A stretch of 64,000 bases of DNA from Fimbriimonadia bacterium (GTDB taxonomy: Bacteria > Armatimonadota > Fimbriimonadia > Fimbriimonadales > Fimbriimonadaceae): assembly GCA_030430755.1 (NCBI GenBank), contig JAUIKO010000003.1, positions 62,001 through 126,000 on the forward strand. Reading direction: 5' to 3'. This document shows, one piece after another, positions 38,049 through 46,130 of the stretch. Both the position numbers and the translations under genes were made by a program. The notes beneath the pieces are model-generated. The model worked only from the letters and a program-made list of their open reading frames with translations. It was not told the DNA's origin and made no database searches. The stretch's first letter is position 1. Every line of letters begins with the position of its first letter.

Positions 38049-38678
38049 ATGACTCTATATTATGTATTAAATACTATTGGCATACTGCTCTCCATTGTTT
38101 TTTTTGTTTTAACACAACAGTTTATCTATCCTTTTTTAACAAAAATCTCGTTAAACTCTAAAACATCTCCTTTCATATATGCTGTTGGCATTATTCTACT
38201 CATCACTGTTTGGAGTCTGTTTTTTCTAGCCCTTACTATTTGCATGATTTGGCTTATGGCTGCCTTTGAGATTGGTGAATGGAGAATGCTGGTAAATCAA
38301 AACTATATTCTAAACATCTTTTTTCTTTTTTTACCTATAGCACTACTTCAGAATTTAAGAAAGAAGATATACTCACAATACCTAACTTCGCAACACAATC
38401 TTACTAAATGTACTTCTATTCTCCATTCATTTATAAATTACTTCTTTATCCTCTATATCATATTAGATAAATGGACTAGTAATCATATGTTTCCCTATGC
38501 AAGCTTGATTCAGAACAAACAGCTATCGATCCAAACAAATGCCTTTTTCACAGACAATTTTTATATTTACTTACAAACTTTTTTAGTGAAATATGGTTTA
38601 TTTTTCATCATCGACGTTTTAATTATATATATAGAAAATATGAAAGATAGTGGAGCAAATAACAAGAAAAAACATTAA
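38049..38678 (+). CDS. Hypothetical multi-pass membrane protein
   Basis: A 209-residue protein with about five hydrophobic segments (for example YVLNTIGILLSIVFFVLTQQ and AVGIILLITVWSLFFLALTI) and a polar Lys/Asn-rich tail. No family is recognised; the first half, with its FEIGEWRML loop, resembles general inner-membrane proteins of unknown role. It follows murA by 37 bases and is followed by an A/T-rich hairpin that includes its own stop codon. It could be an accessory to envelope synthesis, but that is only position. Confidence 0.65.
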   Translation: MTLYYVLNTIGILLSIVFFVLTQQFIYPFLTKISLNSKTSPFIYAVGIILLITVWSLFFLALTICMIWLMAAFEIGEWRMLVNQNYILNIFFLFLPIALLQNLRKKIYSQYLTSQHNLTKCTSILHSFINYFFILYIILDKWTSNHMFPYASLIQNKQLSIQTNAFFTDNFYIYLQTFLVKYGLFFIIDVLIIYIENMKDSGANNKKKH

Positions 38679-38694
38679 ATGTTATTTTTCTTGT
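38662..38694 (+). terminator. Terminator-like hairpin across the stop codon
   Basis: ACAAGAAAAA at the end of the membrane-protein gene pairs with TTTTTCTTGT after the stop, with an inner stem ACAT/ATGT and a small bulge. The T-run lies inside the right arm. It probably ends the murA transcript. Confidence 0.5.
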
Positions 38695-38711
38695 AAAATA
38701 AACTTAGATTC

Positions 38712-39647
38712 ATGATGATCGTACCTGAAAAACAAAAAACAAAAAAAATTGTTTCTATTAGTCTTGGAACTAGTCAGCGAAATAAATCAAGTAAAGTTCA
38801 GCTTCTAGGACATCTATTTGATATCGAAAGAATAGGTACTGATGGCTCTATCGAGAAATTCAAAAAATTATGCAAAGAACTTGATGGGAACATTGATGTC
38901 GTAGGGATAGGTGGTGCAGATCTTTATGTCGTGCAAGGGGAAACAAAGTACACTTTTCAACAAGTAAAAGATATGGTGTCTCATCTCAAGACCACACCTT
39001 ATGTAGATGGAAGTGGATTAAAGCATACGTTAGAACGATATGCCATAGAGTATTTATATACTCAGAAAATCATTCCGTTTGATAAATTAAAGACATTAGT
39101 AGTCTCAGCAGCTGATCGATATGGGATGGCACAAAAAATTGATGAAATTGGTGGAAAGGTTATCTACGGAGATTTTATCTTTGGTTTAGGACTTCCTATC
39201 CCGATTCATTCTTACGACATGGTTAAAAAAATAGGTAAAGTACTTCTGCCTATTATTACAAAACTCCCAATTCAATGGTTTTATCCTACTGGTCATAAAC
39301 AAGATCAAAGGCAACCAAGATTCCCTAAGTTTTTTAATCAAGCAGATATCATAGCTGGAGATTGGCACTATATTAAAAGATATGCTCCTGATCAGTTACC
39401 AGGGAAAATCATTATTACTCAAACAGTCCGAAGCGCAGATATAGAATGGCTTAGAAAAGCTGGTGTCAGTAAACTCATCACGACAACACCTATCATTGAA
39501 GGAGAAACGTTTGCTACAAATGTCATGGAAGCAACAATTGTTGCCTTACTTGAAAAAAATCCAAAAGATATCTCCGAAAAAGAGTATCATAAGATTATTA
39601 ATACGCTCAACTGGACACCCCAGGTGATCAATTTACAAGAAGATTAA
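38712..39647 (+). CDS. Quinate 5-dehydrogenase-like protein (function uncertain)
   Basis: The 311-residue protein fits the family usually labelled quinate 5-dehydrogenase in Firmicutes and Deinococci, although that activity is doubtful. Conserved features include ISLGTSQRNKSSKVQLLG, VDGSGLKHTLER, VVSAADRYGMAQ, GLGLPIPIHSYDM, DIIAGDWHYIKRYAP and TTTPIIEGETFATNVMEA. The central VSAADRYGMA loop lies in a Rossmann-like half. It is followed 26 bases later by an acyl-ACP-reductase-like gene, a pairing seen in other genomes, so the two probably work together. The reaction is unknown. Confidence 0.75.
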   Translation: MMIVPEKQKTKKIVSISLGTSQRNKSSKVQLLGHLFDIERIGTDGSIEKFKKLCKELDGNIDVVGIGGADLYVVQGETKYTFQQVKDMVSHLKTTPYVDGSGLKHTLERYAIEYLYTQKIIPFDKLKTLVVSAADRYGMAQKIDEIGGKVIYGDFIFGLGLPIPIHSYDMVKKIGKVLLPIITKLPIQWFYPTGHKQDQRQPRFPKFFNQADIIAGDWHYIKRYAPDQLPGKIIITQTVRSADIEWLRKAGVSKLITTTPIIEGETFATNVMEATIVALLEKNPKDISEKEYHKIINTLNWTPQVINLQED

Positions 39648-39673
39648 GATTATCTTATTTAGAAAGGTGCACA

Positions 39674-40753
39674 TTGAAATTCGCTTTTATTATTCATCCA
39701 CTACAAACAAGAGACTTATCACGTTTTGCAACTTGGACAAAACTTTTTCCAGAATTCATGCTGGAAAAGATGATGCTAAAAAAGAAACCACAAATTGTAA
39801 GCCATATTAAAGGTATACAATCCAAAACAGGAAACACTACTGAAGGTTGGTTTATAGGTCTCCCCCTTACCCCAGATTTAATGATGAATAAACTTCCACT
39901 AGAAGATGTTTACGAAAGAATTATCAAGTGTTGTGAAATCGCTGCAGACGAAGGTGCATCTATTATCGGCTTAGGAGCCTTTACCAGCGTTGTAGGTGAC
40001 GGAGGTGTCACGATCGCAAGTAAATCCCCCATCGCCGTAACAACAGGTAATAGCTACACTGTTGAAACAGCTATTGAAGGAAGTCTAGCAGCATGCAGCA
40101 TGGTGGGTATCATCCCAGGTGAATCCACTTTAGCCATTGTAGGTGCAACAGGTTCTATTGGACAAGCATGTGCACGAATTCTTGCTCCTCGATTTGGACA
40201 CACGATATTAGTAGGAAGAGACTTAACGAAAACTAAACAGATTCTAAAACATATCGACCATGCTAAAGCAACGACTTCTCTATCCGAAATTAAAAAAGCT
40301 GACCTTGTTATCACGGTAACTTCCAGTGAAACTGCTGTTCTGAAATCTAGTCACTTTAAAAGCGGTGCTGTAATTTGCGATGTAGCAAGGCCAAGAGATG
40401 TATCTCATAAAGTATCTAAGGAAAGGGATGATATTCTCGTTATAGAGGGTGGAGTAGTAAAAGTACCAGGAGCAGATGTCGACTTCGGTTTTAATTTTGG
40501 ATTTCCACAAGGAACAGCATATGCATGTATGTGTGAAACTATTATGTTAGCGCTAGAACAGAATGCAGAATCATTCACACTTGGAAAATCATTAACCGTT
40601 AAGCAGATTGAACAGACTAAAAAGTGGTCAAAAAAGCATGGGTTTGAGCTTGCAGGGTTTAGATCATTCGAAAAAGCTCTTGCTAACGATGCTATTCAAA
40701 AGGTTGCAAACTACCGGGTATTTGGATCATCGACTCCCCTTTCATCTATTTAA
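39674..40753 (+). CDS. Long-chain acyl-ACP reductase (AAR)-like / shikimate-dehydrogenase-fold protein
   Basis: This 359-residue protein resembles cyanobacterial acyl-[acyl-carrier-protein] reductase, which makes fatty aldehydes from acyl-ACP. Shared features: IIGLGAFTSVVGDGGVTIA (compare LGGFTSI), TTGNSYTV, the NAD(P)-loop AIVGATGSIGQACARIL, and TAYACMCETIML at 281-292, in which Cys285 aligns with the catalytic Cys294 of the Synechococcus enzyme. Start is TTG at 39674, six bases after AAAGGTG. It lies behind the quinate-dehydrogenase-like gene and before the DapL-like aminotransferase. No aldehyde-deformylating oxygenase gene is visible. Bacteria outside Cyanobacteria carry such genes with unknown roles. 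Confidence 0.7.
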   Translation: MKFAFIIHPLQTRDLSRFATWTKLFPEFMLEKMMLKKKPQIVSHIKGIQSKTGNTTEGWFIGLPLTPDLMMNKLPLEDVYERIIKCCEIAADEGASIIGLGAFTSVVGDGGVTIASKSPIAVTTGNSYTVETAIEGSLAACSMVGIIPGESTLAIVGATGSIGQACARILAPRFGHTILVGRDLTKTKQILKHIDHAKATTSLSEIKKADLVITVTSSETAVLKSSHFKSGAVICDVARPRDVSHKVSKERDDILVIEGGVVKVPGADVDFGFNFGFPQGTAYACMCETIMLALEQNAESFTLGKSLTVKQIEQTKKWSKKHGFELAGFRSFEKALANDAIQKVANYRVFGSSTPLSSI

Positions 40754-40862
40754 TAACACCTTCATTGAAGCGAATAATAATTTAATATTCGAAGAAAACT
40801 AGACCCCTTCTAAGGATAGAGGATAGACTTTTCTAAATATTTATGCAGGTATAATAAGTTAT

Positions 40863-42071
40863 ATGATGAAACCTTCAAGTAGATTAGATCTGATCCCTCC
40901 ATACTTATTTTCTGAAATAAGTAGAATCAAAAATGAAGCTATTAAGAAAGGTGCAGATATTATAGATTTAGGGATTGGTGATCCTGATCAACCTACTCCT
41001 CACGCAATTATTGAAGTCCTTAAAAAAGCAGCTGAAAAGCCCATCTTTCATCGATATGATGAGAGCGCTAGAGGATATGAACCTTTTCTAAAAGCGGCTA
41101 TCTATTGGCTAAAAAAAGAATTCGGTGTAGATATTGACATCCATTCAGAAATAGGACAAGTCATTGGTAGTAAAGAAGGTTTAGCTCATTTATGTTGGTC
41201 CATGATTGAACCTGGTGATATATCAATTGTCCCGAACCCAGGATATACCGTATATGGTGTAAACACCCTCATGGCTGGTGGAAGTGTTTATGAAACTCCT
41301 CTCCTTGAAAAAAATCAATACTTACCTGTGCTAGAAGACATCCCTACTGATATAGCTAAAAAAGCAAAACTCTTCTTTGTTTGTTATCCTCATAACCCAA
41401 CAGGAGCAACATGTTCGATAGAATACTATAAAAAACTCATAGAGTTCTGTAAAGATTATAATATTCTAGCTGTGAGTGATTTGGCGTATGCAGGTGTTAC
41501 CTTTGATGATTATAAATCACCTTCTATCTTACAAGTTGAAAACAGCAAAAATCATGCCATCGAATTTCACTCCTTGAGCAAATCACACAATATGACGGGC
41601 TGGAGAATCGGTTTTGCAGCGGGCAATCAAGATGCTGTTGCTGCACTCATGAAAATTAAATCCAATATAGATAGCAAACAGTTCCCCGCAATTTCAGAAG
41701 CGGCAGCTTACGCGTTAAAAGAAGTAGTTAATAGACACACTCTTTCGATTTATACCAAACGAAGAGATATCCTCTGTGATGGGCTTGCAGAGATCGGATG
41801 GAATATCCCTAAACCAAAAGCATCATTCTATTTATGGGCTAAAATTCCGAATGCTTCTATGAACTCCGCAACATTCGCTAAGGAGCTCCTCGAAAAAAGT
41901 CATATACTGACCATTCCCGGATCTGGCTATGGCGAGCATGGCGAAGGATATGTCCGAATGGCTTTAAGTATCCAAGGAGACACTAATGGTAATCGATGCA
42001 AAGAAGCAGTTAAAAGGATTGCTTCTAGTGGTCTTATCAATGTCAAATATACTTCTGTATCTTTAGCTTAA
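40863..42071 (+). CDS. LL-diaminopimelate aminotransferase-like PLP enzyme
   Basis: A fold type I aminotransferase of 402 residues. The start DIIDLGIGDPDQPTPHAIIE is the signature of the DapL group that turns tetrahydrodipicolinate into LL-diaminopimelate for lysine and murein. Lys240 in SLSKSHNMTGWRIGF is the PLP Schiff-base residue, and NPGYTVY, CYPHNPTGA and SDLAYAGVTFDD are the usual cofactor-binding stretches. The gene is 110 bases behind the AAR-like gene. Many DapL-like enzymes have other amino-donor substrates, so the exact role is likely but not certain; dapL is the best symbol if confirmed. Confidence 0.85.
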   Translation: MMKPSSRLDLIPPYLFSEISRIKNEAIKKGADIIDLGIGDPDQPTPHAIIEVLKKAAEKPIFHRYDESARGYEPFLKAAIYWLKKEFGVDIDIHSEIGQVIGSKEGLAHLCWSMIEPGDISIVPNPGYTVYGVNTLMAGGSVYETPLLEKNQYLPVLEDIPTDIAKKAKLFFVCYPHNPTGATCSIEYYKKLIEFCKDYNILAVSDLAYAGVTFDDYKSPSILQVENSKNHAIEFHSLSKSHNMTGWRIGFAAGNQDAVAALMKIKSNIDSKQFPAISEAAAYALKEVVNRHTLSIYTKRRDILCDGLAEIGWNIPKPKASFYLWAKIPNASMNSATFAKELLEKSHILTIPGSGYGEHGEGYVRMALSIQGDTNGNRCKEAVKRIASSGLINVKYTSVSLA

Positions 42072-42089
42072 TATATATATTTAACTCTT

Positions 42090-42133
42090 TATCTGAATAC
42101 CTCCAAGAATTTAGCATGGATCGTATTCAGATA
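42090..42133. terminator. Hairpin between convergent genes
   Basis: TATCTGAATAC (42090-42100) and its exact complement GTATTCAGATA (42123-42133) enclose 22 bases between the DapL-like gene and the convergent M16 protease gene. There is no T-tract; a bidirectional terminator is possible. Confidence 0.45.
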
Positions 42134-42202
42134 TTACAGAGAATTTAATAGAGTAAACAAATGAATCTATACTTTTAGAGTCAACTTAATCCAAGTATGC
42201 CT

Positions 42203-43441
42203 TTAAAACGGTCCTAAAGCAGTAATATTCATCAGATCAGGATCCAATACTTTATTTGCGTATGTTATAACATCATCCATGGTTACGCTTCTAATTTTTT
42301 CAACTGTTTCCTGAACTGGAATAATCTTATCATGAAATAGAACTTGTCTTCCGTTTCTTTGCATTCTAGAACTCATCGATTCGGTCCCTAAAACAATGTT
42401 TCCACAAATATGATTCGCTGTTTTCTCCAGCTCATCTTGAGTTATATCACCTTGTTTTAATTTATCAAACTCTTTAAAGACAAGTTCTTGAACTAAATCC
42501 CAATGCTCCTTACTTGTTCCACCAAATACATTAAAGATTCCTCCGCAAGAATAATTTAATTTATAACTACCCACAGAATATGCAAGTCCCCTCTTTTCAC
42601 GAATTTCTTGGAATAGCCTGCTACTCATGCCTCCTCCTAAGATTGTATTCATTACCGAACAGGGATATATTTCTGAATCTTCGTAAATTGACGAAATATC
42701 ACTTCCTATACAAAAATGAACTTGTTCGATATCTTTTGAAATCTCTTTTTTCTTGCAAGATCCGATGGGTTTATTAAACTTATCTCCTTCTTTACACTTA
42801 GAGGATATACCGGTTAGTTTTTCTTCTGCTATGGATAAAACTTCATCTGGATCAACGTGGCCCGCTACTGATAATAAAATATTACCAGAATAATAACGCC
42901 TTTCTAAGTACCTAAGGATGTCTGAACGTGTAAATTTTGCTACAGATTCATTCGTTCCGATGACAGGTTTACCATACGGATGATCGCCCCACCGTTGTTC
43001 TAAATGAAGCTCATGGATATGATCTGACGGTTCATCTTCCCCACGTTTAATTTCTTCTAAAACAACATGAATCTCTTTTTCTAATTCATCAGGATGATAA
43101 ACAGAATTCAACACCATATCTGAAAGAAGATCGATACCATGCTCAATGTCATCTTTTAGTAATAAGTTATAGTAGCAAGTAACCTCTTTATCCGTATAGG
43201 CATTCAGTATTCCACCTCTACCTTCAATAACTTCAGCTATTTCTTTTGAATTTCTTTCTTTCGTCCCTTTAAACATCATATGTTCAATTAAATGGGAAAT
43301 TCCTGCTTCGTTATCGAGTTCATTAGCACTACCCGTTTTTGTAAATACACCTACTGCGGCAGATTGAACCGTAGGATTCTTTTCAATAACAACTTCTACA
43401 CCGTTACTTAATTTTTTTTGTATGATATCGATATGCTTCAT
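42203..43441 (-). CDS. M16 family zinc peptidase
   Basis: A 412-residue inverzincin. The inverted zinc motif HLIEH lies at 50-54 and the third ligand region EKEIHVVLEEIKRGEDEP puts Glu130 at the expected spacing. GGGMSSRLFQEIREKRGLAYSV is the C-domain signature. This size and pattern match the single-chain bacterial PqqL/YmxG-type processing peptidases related to mitochondrial processing peptidase. It probably degrades or processes peptides. The gene ends a long minus-strand run that begins near 50.2 kb, with 27 bases to the FAH-like gene upstream. Confidence 0.95.
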   Translation of the reverse strand: MKHIDIIQKKLSNGVEVVIEKNPTVQSAAVGVFTKTGSANELDNEAGISHLIEHMMFKGTKERNSKEIAEVIEGRGGILNAYTDKEVTCYYNLLLKDDIEHGIDLLSDMVLNSVYHPDELEKEIHVVLEEIKRGEDEPSDHIHELHLEQRWGDHPYGKPVIGTNESVAKFTRSDILRYLERRYYSGNILLSVAGHVDPDEVLSIAEEKLTGISSKCKEGDKFNKPIGSCKKKEISKDIEQVHFCIGSDISSIYEDSEIYPCSVMNTILGGGMSSRLFQEIREKRGLAYSVGSYKLNYSCGGIFNVFGGTSKEHWDLVQELVFKEFDKLKQGDITQDELEKTANHICGNIVLGTESMSSRMQRNGRQVLFHDKIIPVQETVEKIRSVTMDDVITYANKVLDPDLMNITALGPF

Positions 43442-43468
43442 AATTCAAGTTGCTCTATATAGTTAATA

Positions 43469-44260
43469 TTAAAGTAATTTTACCTGTATAGCTCCTAAGT
43501 CCTCTATCTGTATATTCAATTCATCTCCTGGAGTGATATATCTCTTCCAACTCATCTCATTCACGGACGGTACATTGAATGGAGGACTAAGAAGTAATTC
43601 ACCTGCACGAAGAGGTGTGTATTTAGATGTAAAACGGATCATTTCATTAAATGAAATAGTTTGTGTATGAGTATCGGAATGGAGTATTTCATCTCCATGA
43701 GATATTTTAATATTCCAATCTCTTTTTAAATGTTCATTTAAATCATCTTCTTTATTCGGATAACACTCTTCCTCTGTTATAAGCAAAGCTCCAGGCAATA
43801 AAGGTAAATCATTACCAATGCATACAGGCATCCCTTCTTTAATCTCTTCGCGAATTAAAGTCTGAGAAACCACTTCGCATACAGGAATGAACCCTAATAT
43901 ACTTCTTTGCACTTCATAAATAGTAGGGTTTAAAATATTCTCTTGAATCATACAAGCGATCCGAATCTGTATATCAAGTCCTTCTATTTGATGGTCCAGC
44001 GAAAAGAATTGAGCGGGTTCAAGAAGATTTAATGGATTTCCATACTGATAGAAAAATTTTTTAACCGAATCTCCGTGAGTAAAGGATTCGAATTTTCTCA
44101 TAGTGAAAGGGGTCCCAATAGGCTTTAAAAACTCAACATTACTTACTTCATGTACTGAAACTGGTACCATCCCCTCAGTCTGGTATATTTTACTGTTTTT
44201 ATATATACCTGTTAAAATTTTTTCAGGTTCTGCGTCTAGTCGAAATCTACATAACTTCAT
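43469..44260 (-). CDS. Fumarylacetoacetate-hydrolase-fold protein, degenerate
   Basis: The 263-residue protein has the N-terminal MKLCRFR strand and the C-terminal LRAGELLLSPPFNVPS then ITPGDELNIQIEDLG pattern of the FAH family, in which the loop GDxxxTGTP precedes LxPGD. The acidic metal ligands normally found in the ExE motif (ELAVVIG) are not evident; that position reads DIQIRIACM. It may have lost catalysis or have a different substrate. It lies between a HAD phosphatase and an M16 peptidase gene, each with 20-30 bases spacing, so it is in the same transcript. Confidence 0.65.
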   Translation of the reverse strand: MKLCRFRLDAEPEKILTGIYKNSKIYQTEGMVPVSVHEVSNVEFLKPIGTPFTMRKFESFTHGDSVKKFFYQYGNPLNLLEPAQFFSLDHQIEGLDIQIRIACMIQENILNPTIYEVQRSILGFIPVCEVVSQTLIREEIKEGMPVCIGNDLPLLPGALLITEEECYPNKEDDLNEHLKRDWNIKISHGDEILHSDTHTQTISFNEMIRFTSKYTPLRAGELLLSPPFNVPSVNEMSWKRYITPGDELNIQIEDLGAIQVKLL

Positions 44261-44279
44261 ACAACTTCAGGGTACCTGA

Positions 44280-45065
44280 TTATACATAATCGAATAACTC
44301 TGAAAGATGATGAATAATATAAGATGGTTTAGGAGACTTTGGAGGAATAATAAAATTAGGCTTGTTCAAACGTAAACTGAAAGGTATATCCGAATCCCTT
44401 TGAATCCATATCGCTTTCCAACCTCTCTGCAGCGGTGGTCTTATATCCTGATTATACGTATTCCCAACCATTAAAATATCTTTTGAATCACACTGAGCAA
44501 GCCTTTCTGCGTCTTCATAGACAGCAGCATCTGGTTTACCATATCCAAGTTCCCCTTCTATAAGAATAACTTTAAAAAAACTTTCGATGTTTAATTTCTG
44601 AATCTTGCTTCTTTGTACATGTTTTGGTCCATTGGTTATTAAACCTAACTGATACGATTGGCTTAATTTTTCCAAAACATATTCAGCATTATCAAAGAGT
44701 GATAACTTTTCTAATCTGCGCGCATGGTATGTTTTAGACATTTCTAACGCTAAATTATGCTGATCGAGGCCATGTGTATCCAAACAGTGCTTAAATATAT
44801 GATGAAGAATATCTTCATCCGACTCAAGATAGGAAGAGTACCATTTTTTGCTCTTTAAATTTCTCCGGACGTAATCAAACTCTTTGCACCAAAGATCAAA
44901 AAAAGAATTTCTCTGATCAGAGTCCGAAACAACATCGTCAATCGTTGATAGTAGTGCTGATTTAGCTGAGTCCCAATAATTACATAGTGTATCATCTAAA
45001 TCAAAATATATAAATTTCACCTGTATTGGACTCATGATATTTATCATTCTATCAGAAAAAATCAC
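44280..45065 (-). CDS. HAD-superfamily hydrolase (subfamily IA)
   Basis: A phosphatase-like protein of 251-261 residues; the ATG at 45035 (MSPIQVKF) starts just before the fold and is as likely as the longer start. The four HAD motifs are visible: FDLDDTLC with the nucleophile Asp, ITNGPKHVQ, the lysine in GYGKPDAAVY, and MVGNTYNQDIRPPLQRGWKAIW. It resembles YjjG-type nucleotidases and phosphoglycolate phosphatases. The gene is 20 bases upstream of the FAH-like gene. The substrate is unknown. Confidence 0.9.
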   Translation of the reverse strand: MIFSDRMINIMSPIQVKFIYFDLDDTLCNYWDSAKSALLSTIDDVVSDSDQRNSFFDLWCKEFDYVRRNLKSKKWYSSYLESDEDILHHIFKHCLDTHGLDQHNLALEMSKTYHARRLEKLSLFDNAEYVLEKLSQSYQLGLITNGPKHVQRSKIQKLNIESFFKVILIEGELGYGKPDAAVYEDAERLAQCDSKDILMVGNTYNQDIRPPLQRGWKAIWIQRDSDIPFSLRLNKPNFIIPPKSPKPSYIIHHLSELFDYV

Positions 45066-45104
45066 TTCCTGTTATCAATGAATGGAAAGTTACAATCCGA
45101 TATA

Positions 45105-46130
45105 TTATTTCTTAGGACTAACAAGAATAGTAAAGTGTTGAGTAAGTTCATACTTTAATCCCAGTCTCCTACATATAAGCTCGACTGCATCTTTCACTCT
45201 TTTTCTAATTAAGTGCGCATCCATTCGAACAGATTTAACATTAGGACTTAACTCAATCTTTACTTTTGATTGTTTTGTTATCTCCTGAAATACCTCAGCT
45301 AGTCGAACTTTATTTAATTTAACGGTAACAGCCTTATGTAATTCTTTCTTAGTCAATTTTTTAGCAGGGATATTTTTTTTACGATCAATAATTTTCTTTT
45401 TACTGTCTTTTACTTTACCAGGCTTCTTGTGAATCTCTAATTTAGTATTGGAATGTACTTTATTATTTTTCTTCTCGATTTCCTTCTTTTCGATGGAATG
45501 GCTTTCTGAATCTTTTTTCAATGATGCAGCAATACTTTTTGATTTAGAATCTTCATTTAATTTTTTTTTCGGATTATCTTTGTCATTTTCCTCATAGGGA
45601 ATAAAAACCGTACTTTCTGGAAGAGGTACATCTAATGGTGGAGGAATCACTTCATCAAAAATTACTTTTGGTGCATCACTCTCTTCTAACGTAGATAGTG
45701 GAGAAATATTTCTGTCTTCGGTATCCTGACTAAAATTTCTTCTTAGTAGAGTCTTATCTAAATTCGTATTTTTAGAATAAATATAATAAACACCATCCAT
45801 AAATTTATAATTTAAATTTGATAAATCACAAATCAATGATAAAGCTTTTTTAAATTTCAAATTTTTTACTGAAAGAAAAACAGGAACAGATGGAACTTTA
45901 TCTAATACAAACTCTTCATATGTCTGAGTAAATAAATCATAAATTAAATCTTTAACTTCTATCCCTTTTGCATGAATAGATACAAATTTTTCTGATTTTC
46001 TTTTGGAAACATACTTAACAGAACTCGAATTTGCTGAATGTCCTATAGAAATAAAGAATAAAGATAATACTAGTAGGTTTTTAAATTTATTCATAACTAC
46101 TAGTATTATTGGCAGCATATTAAGCTTCAT
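45105..46130 (-). CDS. Exported protein with two STN-like domains
   Basis: The product has 341 residues with a signal peptide. Residues about 45-125 (FVSIHAKGIEVKDLIYDLF then LNYKFMDGVYYIYS) and about 262-340 (VTVKLNKVRLAEVFQEITKQ then KYELTQHFTILVSPKK) both have the secretin/TonB short N-terminal (STN) fold pattern. Between them lies a Lys/Asp/Pro-rich linker of 130 residues. It resembles a secretin N0 piece without a secretin channel, and may bind a periplasmic partner. It overlaps the end of the zinc-finger gene upstream by 11 bases; a start at 46094 is also possible. Confidence 0.65.
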   Translation of the reverse strand: MKLNMLPIILVVMNKFKNLLVLSLFFISIGHSANSSSVKYVSKRKSEKFVSIHAKGIEVKDLIYDLFTQTYEEFVLDKVPSVPVFLSVKNLKFKKALSLICDLSNLNYKFMDGVYYIYSKNTNLDKTLLRRNFSQDTEDRNISPLSTLEESDAPKVIFDEVIPPPLDVPLPESTVFIPYEENDKDNPKKKLNEDSKSKSIAASLKKDSESHSIEKKEIEKKNNKVHSNTKLEIHKKPGKVKDSKKKIIDRKKNIPAKKLTKKELHKAVTVKLNKVRLAEVFQEITKQSKVKIELSPNVKSVRMDAHLIRKRVKDAVELICRRLGLKYELTQHFTILVSPKK

